Assembly (NCBI GenBank): GCA_945933905.1
Contig: CAMEQX010000055.1
Location: forward strand, 1 to 7,835
Source: an uncultured Clostridia bacterium
Lineage (GTDB): Bacteria; Bacillota; Clostridia; Oscillospirales; Ruminococcaceae
DNA length: 7,835 bases
Direction: 5' to 3'
How positions within the stretch are numbered: position 1 is the stretch's first letter; each line of letters opens with the position of its first letter. Positions 1 to 5,977 of the stretch are shown here, piece by piece. The notes under the pieces are model-generated. The model was not told the origin of the DNA and did no database searches. It saw only the letters and a program-made list of their open reading frames with translations. The position numbers were made by a program, and so were the translations under genes.

Positions 1-725
1 CGATTTTCCACCGCGAGAATATCTGGTATGTTGTGTGCGATATGATGGGAAATCTCAACATTCCCCGTCACCCCGAAAGCGTTTTTCAGGCGGCAACCGC
101 AGACCTGATTTTCGCGCTGTTTGTGGGAATTGTGCTGATACTGATTTCGATGATTTTGAACACGGTGAAGAACTTCAAGGCGAAAAAGCTCGGCGAGGCG
201 CTGTTTGACGTAAACGGCGTGGCGGGAATTGTGCTTTACGCTTCTCTGGTAATCGGGCTTGCGGGCTCGCTTATGTACAGTCTGCCGATTATGAGCGTGC
301 CGTATGTGATTTGCCTGATTGTGCTGCCGGTTTTGCTGATTTTCTTCAAGACGCCGCTCACGGCTCTTGTAACGGGAAGAAAAGCCGAGAAATTCAGCAT
401 AGCAGAGAGCTTTATCGGTATTTTCGAGGGCGCTTTGAGCTTCTTGTCGAACACGATGAGCTTTTTGAGAATAGGCGGCTTTGTCCTCTCTCACGCGGGC
501 TTTATGCTGGTAATTTCGCAGCTTGCGGGAACATCCGTTGAGGGAGCGCCGGTTACGGTGGGAATGGTTATTACCTACATCATCGGCAACATTGTTGTAA
601 TAGGCATCGAGGGCTTGCTCTCGGGAATTCAGGTTCTTCGACTTGAGTTTTACGAGGTATTTTCACGGTTCTATGACGGCGGCGGAAGCGAATTTTCACC
701 GCTGGAAATAAAGTCACATTTTTGA
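1..725 (+). CDS. atpI: V/A-type ATPase subunit I (subunit a homologue), C-terminal part, 5' truncated
   Basis: This is the membrane stator subunit that forms the two ion half-channels against the rotor ring (NtpI in Enterococcus; subunit a in eukaryotes). The frame is open to the window edge; the first full codon is at 3 and the TGA stop is at 723-725. About 240 residues are present of a family usually about 600-650 long, so the cytoplasmic N-terminal half lies upstream. A GTG at 33 is not the start, because the frame continues before it with typical residues. Numbering from codon 3, five hydrophobic segments lie at about 34-52, 73-92, 99-115, 157-176 and 186-214. The signature SNTMSFLRIGGFVLSHA aligns with the family motif containing the essential channel arginine (Vph1 R735 in yeast). 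Here it is R156, codon AGA at 468-470. The C-terminal LEFYEVFSRFYDGGGSEFSPL also matches the family. The identification is secure; the ion carried is unknown. Confidence 0.96.
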   Translation, partial: IFHRENIWYVVCDMMGNLNIPRHPESVFQAATADLIFALFVGIVLILISMILNTVKNFKAKKLGEALFDVNGVAGIVLYASLVIGLAGSLMYSLPIMSVPYVICLIVLPVLLIFFKTPLTALVTGRKAEKFSIAESFIGIFEGALSFLSNTMSFLRIGGFVLSHAGFMLVISQLAGTSVEGAPVTVGMVITYIIGNIVVIGIEGLLSGIQVLRLEFYEVFSRFYDGGGSEFSPLEIKSHF

Positions 726-743
726 TGAAAAGAAATTGATTTT

Positions 744-748
744 GGAGG
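744..748 (+). promoter_or_regulatory. Strong ribosome binding site for subunit K
   Basis: GGAGG lies 8 bases before the ATG at 757. It selects that ATG over an in-frame TTG at 736, which would add seven charged residues and has no comparable site. It is the most canonical Shine-Dalgarno site in the cluster. That fits a proteolipid needed in many copies per enzyme, although the link to stoichiometry is inference. Confidence 0.8.
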
Positions 749-756
749 AAAAGAAA

Positions 757-1200
757 ATGGATATTGCACTTATCATTATTTTGCCGCTTATCGCGGTTGC
801 GCTCATTATGCTGCCGATTATCACGGCAATTCTCAGAAAGCGTTCGGGAAAGACGGTTCACCCGAAGCGCGCGGTTGTGACGAACATAGCGGCGTTTTTC
901 GGGGTAATGCTTACGATGACAATTCTCCCGCTCACGGGTGCTTTTGCGGCTGAAACGGCTGAAACTGCGGCAAATGCAGCTCAGGCGGGCTCGGACGGCT
1001 TGAAATATCTCGCGGCTGCGCTTGCAACGGGACTTGGCTCTATTGCAGCGGGAATTGCCGTTGGAGCGGGTGCGCCTGCGGCTATCGGCGCGATTTCCGA
1101 GAACGAAAAGTCCTTCTCAAAGGCGCTGATTTTCGTGGCTCTCGGCGAGGGCGTTGCGATTTACGGCTTGCTGATTTCAATTCTGATACTCTTTGGTTGA
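757..1200 (+). CDS. atpK: V/A-type ATPase subunit K (proteolipid, rotor ring c subunit)
   Basis: This 147-residue membrane protein would form the ion-driven rotor ring. The C-terminal half (about 81-147) is a typical c-subunit hairpin. Helix one is Gly/Ala-rich (ATGLGSIAAGIAVGAGA), followed by the polar loop ISENEKSF and a second helix with the motif ALGEGVAIYGLL. E131 in that motif is the expected ion-binding carboxylate. Ahead of it is an extension with two more hydrophobic segments, about 3-26 and 44-64, joined by a basic stretch (RKRSGKTVHPKR). It has no carboxylate in a helix, so there is one ion site per polypeptide. The second segment ends GAFAAETAE, which resembles a signal-peptidase site; processed proteolipids are known in the family (Thermus). 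Clostridial K subunits often have this layout. The position matching the Na+-ligand glutamine of Ilyobacter c (Q32) appears to be Ala, but the alignment is loose, so ion choice is open. Only 10 bases separate it from subunit F. Confidence 0.95.
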   Translation: MDIALIIILPLIAVALIMLPIITAILRKRSGKTVHPKRAVVTNIAAFFGVMLTMTILPLTGAFAAETAETAANAAQAGSDGLKYLAAALATGLGSIAAGIAVGAGAPAAIGAISENEKSFSKALIFVALGEGVAIYGLLISILILFG

Positions 1201-1210
1201 TGGGTGAACT

Positions 1211-1519
1211 ATGAAATTTTTCCTGATAAGCGACAACACCGACACGCAGCTCGGAATGAGGATTGCGGGGATTGAGGGGGTTGTCGCGCAAACTGCCGCC
1301 GAGGCAAGCGAAGCGCTCAACAAAGCGGTTTCCGATGAAAATATCGCCGTTGTGCTGATGACGCAGAAAACCGCCTCTTTTTGCGCGGAGCGGGTTAAAG
1401 ACATCAAGCTCAATTATCGCAGACCGCTTGTTATCGAAATTCCCGACCGACACGGCTCGGGCGGCGTAACCGAGGCAATCGGCAGATACGTTGAGGAAGC
1501 AATCGGCATAAAGCTCTGA
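1211..1519 (+). CDS. atpF: V/A-type ATPase subunit F (central stalk)
   Basis: This is a 102-residue soluble subunit that binds subunit D on the central shaft and helps couple catalysis to rotation (NtpG in Enterococcus nomenclature). The length matches the family (about 100). The N-terminal FLISDNTDTQLGMRIAGIEG fits the family pattern of a beta strand, a D-x-x-T-x-x-G-x-R-x-A-G-I turn and an acidic or small-residue tail. The middle VVLMTQKTASF and the later PLVIEIPDRHGSGG match the central strand and the conserved IPxxxG loop. The ATG at 1211 is the only sensible start, because an in-frame TGA lies at 1205-1207. The only Shine-Dalgarno-like bases are GGGTGA at 1202-1207, just 3 bases before the ATG. 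Initiation therefore probably depends on coupling to subunit K, which ends 10 bases upstream. Confidence 0.93.
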   Translation: MKFFLISDNTDTQLGMRIAGIEGVVAQTAAEASEALNKAVSDENIAVVLMTQKTASFCAERVKDIKLNYRRPLVIEIPDRHGSGGVTEAIGRYVEEAIGIKL

Positions 1520-1534
1520 TTGAAAGGGATTTTT

Positions 1535-2128
1535 ATGGATTTGAATTCACTAAACGCGTCCAAAATGACGATTTTCAGAAACGCGGTCAACCACCAAGCC
1601 GACCGCGAAATCGAGGAGCTCACCGCGAAAATCCGCGAACAGCGCTCGGCTGCCGAACGAATTCGCGAGGAAAACGAGTCTCGCGAGGCATTGGCGGCGC
1701 TTAAAACCGAGCGAAGCAGTATGGAAGCGAGGTTCAGGAAAGAGCTCTCGCGGTGCGATTACGAGGTGAACAAGGGCGTTCTTGCTCACAGAAAAGAGCT
1801 TTGCGAGGAATTTTTCGGCAAAATCGAGCAGGATTTGCGGGAGTTTTCCGAGAGCGAAAAGTACGCGGATTTTCTCAAAAAACGCATCGAAAAAGCGGAA
1901 AAAGCGCTCGGCAAGGACGTGGTTATTCTCGCGGCGAAAAAGGACGTAGAGCGCGTTTGCTCGCTTACAAATCACGAGGTTCGCGCGGACAGCACGATTG
2001 TTCTCGGGGGAATTTGCGCGCTTGACGAAAAACGCGGGCTTTTCTGCGATTTTTCGCTTGACAAGGCGTTTGAGGACGAACGCGCCGCGTTTGCCGAAAA
2101 GCGCGAGCTTATGACTGCGGAAATCTGA
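1535..2128 (+). CDS. atpE: V/A-type ATPase subunit E (peripheral stalk)
   Basis: This 197-residue protein is the larger half of the E/G peripheral stalk that holds the catalytic head against the membrane stator. Residues about 10-80 are almost all charged or small and lack proline (REIEELTAKIREQRSAAERI and onward), as expected for a long coiled coil. The C-terminal globular part carries the family layout: RKELCEEFFGKIEQDLREF, then a strand region (DVVILAAKKDVERV), then STIVLGGICALDEKRGLFCDFSLDKAFEDE. The last matches the 'GG-in-a-strand, then D-x-S/T-hydrophobic' ending of subunit E. ATG 1535 is chosen because AAAGGGA at 1523-1529 sits 5 bases before it; an in-frame TTG at 1520 has no site. 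Sequence conservation in this family is low, so the call rests on composition, the C-terminal pattern and operon position. No partner G/H gene is seen in the window. Confidence 0.88.
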   Translation: MDLNSLNASKMTIFRNAVNHQADREIEELTAKIREQRSAAERIREENESREALAALKTERSSMEARFRKELSRCDYEVNKGVLAHRKELCEEFFGKIEQDLREFSESEKYADFLKKRIEKAEKALGKDVVILAAKKDVERVCSLTNHEVRADSTIVLGGICALDEKRGLFCDFSLDKAFEDERAAFAEKRELMTAEI

Positions 2129-2131
2129 TGT

Positions 2132-2137
2132 GGGGGA
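2132..2137 (+). promoter_or_regulatory. Ribosome binding site that fixes a TTG start for subunit A
   Basis: GGGGGA lies 6 bases before TTG 2144. The next in-frame ATG (residue 23) would remove the conserved N-terminal SINGPVVKA strand. The site therefore supports TTG as the true start of the catalytic subunit. Confidence 0.75.
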
Positions 2138-2143
2138 TTTGAT

Positions 2144-3898
2144 TTGGAAAACACGATTTTTTCGATAAACGGACCTGTCGTAAAGGCGGCGAACACAAAG
2201 GATTTCTCGATGCTCGAGATGGTGTATGTCGGCGAGCGCAGGCTTATCGGCGAGGTTATCGGCGTTGCTGATGATTTCACGACAATACAGGTTTACGAGA
2301 ACACGGCGGGGCTGAAAATCGGCGAAGCGATTTACGGCACGGGTGCGCCTGTCTGCGCGACTTTGGGTCCCGGCATAATCTCGAATATTTTTGACGGAAT
2401 TGAACGTCCGCTGCGCGATATGGTGAAGGACAACGGTGCTTTTGTTGCCGAGGGAAGCCACCTTTTTGCGCTGGACGAGGAGCGCGAGTTTGACGTTACC
2501 GTAACGGTGAAAAAGGGCGACAGGCTCTCGGGCGGCGACGTTTACTGCACAACGCCCGAAACCCCGCTTATCACGCATAAATGTATGCTCCCGCCCGATA
2601 TGAGCGGCGAGGTTACGTTTGCGGCGGAGAACGGAAAATACCGCGTGAACGACGTGATTATCCGCGTGAAAACGGCAAGCGGCGAGGAAAAAGAGCTGAC
2701 GATGGTTCAGCGCTGGGCTATCAAAAAGGCGCGTCCGTGCGCTTCAAGACTGCCTTCAACCAAGCCTCTTGTCACCGGACAGCGCATTATCGACACGACT
2801 TTGCCGGTTGCAAAGGGGGGAGCGGCGGCAATCCCCGGCGGCTTCGGCACGGGAAAAACCGTCACGCAGCATCAAATCGCGAAGTGGTGTGACGCGGATA
2901 TTATCGTGTACATCGGCTGCGGCGAGCGCGGACACGAAATGACGCAGGTTTTGGAGGAATTCGGCGAGCTGATTGACCCGAAGTCTAAGCGCCCGCTCAC
3001 CGACAGAACCGTCCTCATCGCGAACACCTCAAATATGCCCGTGGCGGCGCGTGAAGCGTCTATTTACACGGGAATTACGCTTGCGGAGTACTATCGCGAT
3101 ATGGGCTATCACATCGCGATTATGGCGGATTCGACGTCGCGCTGGGCTGAGGCGCTGCGCGAAATTTCGGGACGACTTGAGGAAATGCCCGCCGAGGAAG
3201 GCTTCCCCGCGTACTTGCCGTCAAGACTTTCCGAGTTTTATGAGCGCGCGGGCTATGTCAAGAATTTGAACGGCACCGAGGGCTCGGTGACGATAATCGG
3301 CGCGGTTTCGCCGCAGGGCTCGGACTTCTCGGAGCCTGTTACGCAGAACACAAAGCGTTTCGTGCGCTGTTTCTGGGCGCTGGACAAGTCGCTTGCCTAC
3401 GCGCGTCACTATCCCGCGATTGACTGGAACAGCAGCTATTCCGAGTATGTCGAGGATTTGGCTGATTTTTACAACGAGATTTCGCCCGATTATATGACGC
3501 TGCGCCAAGAGATTTCCAACATTTTACAGGAAGAAGCCAAGCTGATGGAGATTGTAAAGCTCATCGGCGCGGACGTTTTGCCCGATGACCAAAAGCTGAC
3601 GATTGAAACGGCGAGGGTTGTGCGCGTGGGATTTTTGCAGCAAAACGCAAATCACCCCGACGACACCTACGTCCCGCTCACGAAGCAGCGCTTGATGATG
3701 AAGGCGATTTCGGTGCTTTACCACAAGTCGCTGGACGCGCTGAAGGCGGGTGTTGTGCTCTCGGACATCTTCTCTCAGGGGCTTTTCGAGAAGGCGACAA
3801 AGATGAAATACGATATCCCGAACAACAAGCTCGAGCTGTTTGACGGGCTGATTTCGGAGATTAACGAAAAGATTGACGCGCTTGTTGCGGGGGTTTGA
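2144..3898 (+). CDS. atpA: V/A-type ATPase catalytic subunit A
   Basis: This 584-residue subunit binds and turns over ATP at the A/B interfaces of the head; the length is normal for the family. The N-terminal barrel (about 1-70) opens with SINGPVVKA. The non-homologous 'bulge' specific to A subunits follows at about 110-185. The nucleotide domain has the P-loop GGFGTGKT (232-239; K238, T239), the catalytic-glutamate loop GERGHE (260-265; E261) and Walker [21 protein letters not shown] (about 324-343). Further conserved blocks are [20 protein letters not shown] and [21 protein letters not shown]-terminal helical domain follows. Translation starts at TTG, supported by GGGGGA 6 bases upstream. 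The gene begins 15 bases after subunit E and its stop is 2 bases before the subunit B ATG, suggesting coupled translation of A and B. One oddity is H264, where most relatives I recall have Asn. Confidence 0.98.
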   Translation: MENTIFSINGPVVKAANTKDFSMLEMVYVGERRLIGEVIGVADDFTTIQVYENTAGLKIGEAIYGTGAPVCATLGPGIISNIFDGIERPLRDMVKDNGAFVAEGSHLFALDEEREFDVTVTVKKGDRLSGGDVYCTTPETPLITHKCMLPPDMSGEVTFAAENGKYRVNDVIIRVKTASGEEKELTMVQRWAIKKARPCASRLPSTKPLVTGQRIIDTTLPVAKGGAAAIPGGFGTGKTVTQHQIAKWCDADIIVYIGCGERGHEMTQVLEEFGELIDPKSKRPLTDRTVLIANTSNMPVAAREASIYTGITLAEYYRDMGYHIAIMADSTSRWAEALREISGRLEEMPAEEGFPAYLPSRLSEFYERAGYVKNLNGTEGSVTIIGAVSPQGSDFSEPVTQNTKRFVRCFWALDKSLAYARHYPAIDWNSSYSEYVEDLADFYNEISPDYMTLRQEISNILQEEAKLMEIVKLIGADVLPDDQKLTIETARVVRVGFLQQNANHPDDTYVPLTKQRLMMKAISVLYHKSLDALKAGVVLSDIFSQGLFEKATKMKYDIPNNKLELFDGLISEINEKIDALVAGV

Positions 3899-3900
3899 AG

Positions 3901-5295
3901 ATGAGTGTACAGTATGTTGGATTGACTGATATAAACGGCCCGCTTGTCGCGCTGGACGGCGTGAAGGGCGCGGCTTATGACGAGATTGCGAAAATTCGCC
4001 TTGACGACGGCTCGGAGAGAATAGGGCGCGTTGTTCAAATGGAAGGCGAAAAGGTTATTTTGCAGGTTTTTGAGGGAACAAACGGAATTTCTCTCAAGAA
4101 CACACGCACGATTTTTTCGGGAAAACCGCTTGAAATCCCGCTTTCGCCCGAGATACTCGGAAGAGTGTTCAACGGCGCGGGAAAGCCTATCGATAACCTC
4201 GGAGACGTGTTCCCCGAGAAGATGGGCGATGTTAACGGGCGCGCGCTCAACCCCTATTCCCGCGACTATCCTCAGAATTATATTCACACGGGAGTAAGCT
4301 CGATAGACGCGCTGATGACGCTTATCCGCGGGCAAAAGCTGCCGATTTTCTCGGGCTCGGGTATGCTCCACAACAAGCTTGCCGTGCAAATCGTAAAGCA
4401 AGCGAAAATCACCGGCGAGGGCGCGAAGGATTTCGGCGTGGTTTTCGCGGCAATGGGCGTTCAGAACGACGTTGCGGACTATTTCCGCCGCTCTTTCGAG
4501 GACACGGGTGCAATCGAGCGCGTTTGTATGTTCCTCAATCTCTCAAGCGACCCGATTATCGAGCGCCTGCTCACGCCGCTTTGCGCGCTGACTGCCGCCG
4601 AGTATCTCGCGTTCGAGAAAAATATGCACATTCTGGTTATTATGACCGATATGACGTCTTACTGCGAGGCATTGCGCGAGTTCTCGTCATCGAAGGGCGA
4701 AATTCCCGGCAGAAAGGGCTATCCGGGCTATCTGTACTCAAATCTCGCGGCGATTTATGAGCGCGCGGGAATTGTCAAGGGGAGCAGCGGCTCGGTTACG
4801 CAAATTCCGATTTTAACGATGCCGAATGACGACATCACCCACCCGATACCCGACCTCACGGCGTACATTACCGAGGGGCAGATTGTTTTTGACCGAGAGC
4901 TTGACCGCAAGGGAATTTACCCAGGTGTGTCGGTTTTGCTGTCGCTGTCGAGATTGATGAAAGACGGCATCGGCGAGGGCTTTACGCGCGCGGACCACTC
5001 TGCCGTTTCAAATCAGCTTTTCGCGGCGTATGCGAGAGTTCAGGACGCGCGGAGCTTGGCTTCGGTTATCGGCGAGGACGAGCTTTCCGAGGCAGACCGC
5101 GCTTATATGAAATTTGGAAAGCTGTTTGAGGAGAATTTCCTCAATCAAGGCTTTGACGAGAACAGAACGCTTGATGAAACGCTGGATTTGGGCTGGGACT
5201 TGCTTTGCACGCTGCCGAGGAACGAGCTTGACAGAATTGATGAAAAGCTGCTTGATGAGAAGTATAATCCCGAGAGAGCGCTGAAGTTCAAGTGA
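3901..5295 (+). CDS. atpB: V/A-type ATPase regulatory subunit B
   Basis: This 464-residue non-catalytic partner of subunit A alternates with it in the head and supplies the arginine finger. The P-loop position is degenerate ([11 protein letters not shown], about 151-161), as expected for B, so it should not hydrolyse ATP itself. Family blocks are FNGAGKPID (about 90-98), [13 protein letters not shown] (126-138), [18 protein letters not shown] (273-290), [20 protein letters not shown] (301-320) and [13 protein letters not shown] (348-360). R351 in the last matches the arginine finger (R350 in Enterococcus hirae NtpB). The ATG at 3901 is preferred, with GGGGG at 3889-3893 and a 7-base spacer. 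An in-frame TTG at 3895 overlaps the subunit A stop and has no room for a ribosome site. Residues 341-347 (PGVSVLL) differ from the usual PPIDVLP just before the finger. Everything else is ordinary. Confidence 0.98.
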   Translation: MSVQYVGLTDINGPLVALDGVKGAAYDEIAKIRLDDGSERIGRVVQMEGEKVILQVFEGTNGISLKNTRTIFSGKPLEIPLSPEILGRVFNGAGKPIDNLGDVFPEKMGDVNGRALNPYSRDYPQNYIHTGVSSIDALMTLIRGQKLPIFSGSGMLHNKLAVQIVKQAKITGEGAKDFGVVFAAMGVQNDVADYFRRSFEDTGAIERVCMFLNLSSDPIIERLLTPLCALTAAEYLAFEKNMHILVIMTDMTSYCEALREFSSSKGEIPGRKGYPGYLYSNLAAIYERAGIVKGSSGSVTQIPILTMPNDDITHPIPDLTAYITEGQIVFDRELDRKGIYPGVSVLLSLSRLMKDGIGEGFTRADHSAVSNQLFAAYARVQDARSLASVIGEDELSEADRAYMKFGKLFEENFLNQGFDENRTLDETLDLGWDLLCTLPRNELDRIDEKLLDEKYNPERALKFK

Positions 5296-5324
5296 TTTGA
5301 CGGTGAGCGAAAGAAGGTGAAACG

Positions 5325-5939
5325 ATGGCGGAGCAAATTTTCCCAACGAAAGGCAATTTGATTAAGGTGAAGCGGTCGCTCAATCAGGCGATGTTAGGCT
5401 ATGAGCTGATGGACAGGAAGCGGAGCATATTAGTGCGGGAGATGGTGGCGCTGACGGACGAAGCGAGGGCGCTGCGCTCGGTCATCGACGGGACTTTTTC
5501 CGAGGCATACGCGGCGCTTATGAACGCGAACATAACGCTTGGCGTTGTGGCGACGGCGGCGGATTGTATTCCCGTGGAAACGACGGTTGAGTTATCGTCG
5601 CGGTCGGTTATGGGAGTGGAGCTGCCGAAGGTGAAGGCGAAGATTGCGCCGCCCGAGGAGCCGAGTTATCCGATGATTGAGACGGGGTCGGAGTTTGACA
5701 AGGCGTATATTTGTTTTAACAAGGTGAAGGAACTGACGGTGCGGCTGGCGGAGCTGGAGAACAGTGTTTACAGGCTGGCTGTTGCGATTAAGAAGACGCA
5801 GAAGCGAAGGAATGCGCTGAAGAATATAATGATACCGAAATTTGAGCAGCAGGTGCGGTTTATCTCAAACGCGCTTGAGGAGAAGGAGCGCGAGGAGTTC
5901 TCGCGGCAGAAGGTTATCAAGAAGCGGAAGGTAAAATAA
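5325..5939 (+). CDS. atpD: V/A-type ATPase subunit D (central shaft)
   Basis: This 204-residue rotor shaft turns inside the A3B3 head. Its two long terminal helices form the antiparallel coiled coil. The N-terminal FPTKGNLIKVKRSLNQAMLGYELMD and the C-terminal KKTQKRRNALKNIMIPKFEQ are the family's diagnostic ends, and the tail EEKEREEFSRQKVIKKRKVK is typical. The middle (about 75-125) is the expected less conserved globular section. Start ATG 5325 is supported by AAGGTGA at 5314-5320. The gap after subunit B is 29 bases. It is the last gene of the cluster and is followed directly by a terminator. Its codon choice differs from its neighbours: 8 of 15 arginines are CGG, 4 AGG, 2 CGC, 1 CGA and none AGA, whereas subunit B uses CGC for 15 of 26, AGA for 8 and CGG once. 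Confidence 0.97.
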   Translation: MAEQIFPTKGNLIKVKRSLNQAMLGYELMDRKRSILVREMVALTDEARALRSVIDGTFSEAYAALMNANITLGVVATAADCIPVETTVELSSRSVMGVELPKVKAKIAPPEEPSYPMIETGSEFDKAYICFNKVKELTVRLAELENSVYRLAVAIKKTQKRRNALKNIMIPKFEQQVRFISNALEEKEREEFSRQKVIKKRKVK

Positions 5940-5941
5940 GG

Positions 5942-5972
5942 AAACCCGAGGAGTTTTGCTTCTCGGGTTTTT
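5942..5972 (+). terminator. Intrinsic terminator between the convergent atpD and rel genes
   Basis: The left arm AAACCCGAGGAG (5942-5953) pairs with the right arm CTTCTCGGGTTT (5959-5970) over 12 base pairs, one of them a G-T wobble. The loop is 5 bases (TTTTG). A run of five T follows (5968-5972, three of them in the stem), then GTATTTTA. It starts 3 bases after the subunit D stop, so it should end the ATPase transcript. On the - strand the hairpin is followed by TTTCCTTATTTTA, which is less uniform but T-rich. It may therefore also serve rel, whose stop codon is 8 bases away. Confidence 0.9.
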
Positions 5973-5977
5973 GTATT

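Noticed and set aside
33..35. GTG at 33 as the true start of a short membrane protein
   Set aside because: The same frame is open to the window edge with family-like residues before it, and the protein is clearly the C-terminal part of the much longer subunit I.
736..756. TTG at 736 as the start of subunit K
   Set aside because: GGAGG at 744-748 is correctly spaced for ATG 757 and would itself lie inside the coding sequence if TTG 736 were used.
1550..2578. A 342-codon open frame on the - strand opposite subunits E and A
   Set aside because: It is antisense to two clear genes. The product is rich in Arg, Ala and Phe with no recognisable domain, and it spans the boundary between two real genes. 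Abundant GCG, GAA and CGC codons on the + strand keep such antisense frames open by chance.
2815..2821. A run of G within subunit A as a possible frameshift site
   Set aside because: The reading frame continues unbroken through the P-loop immediately after it, and the protein is full length.
3775..4401. A 208-codon open frame on the - strand opposite the A/B junction
   Set aside because: It is antisense to well-conserved A and B coding sequence, with no ribosome site or family motif seen. It is a shadow frame.
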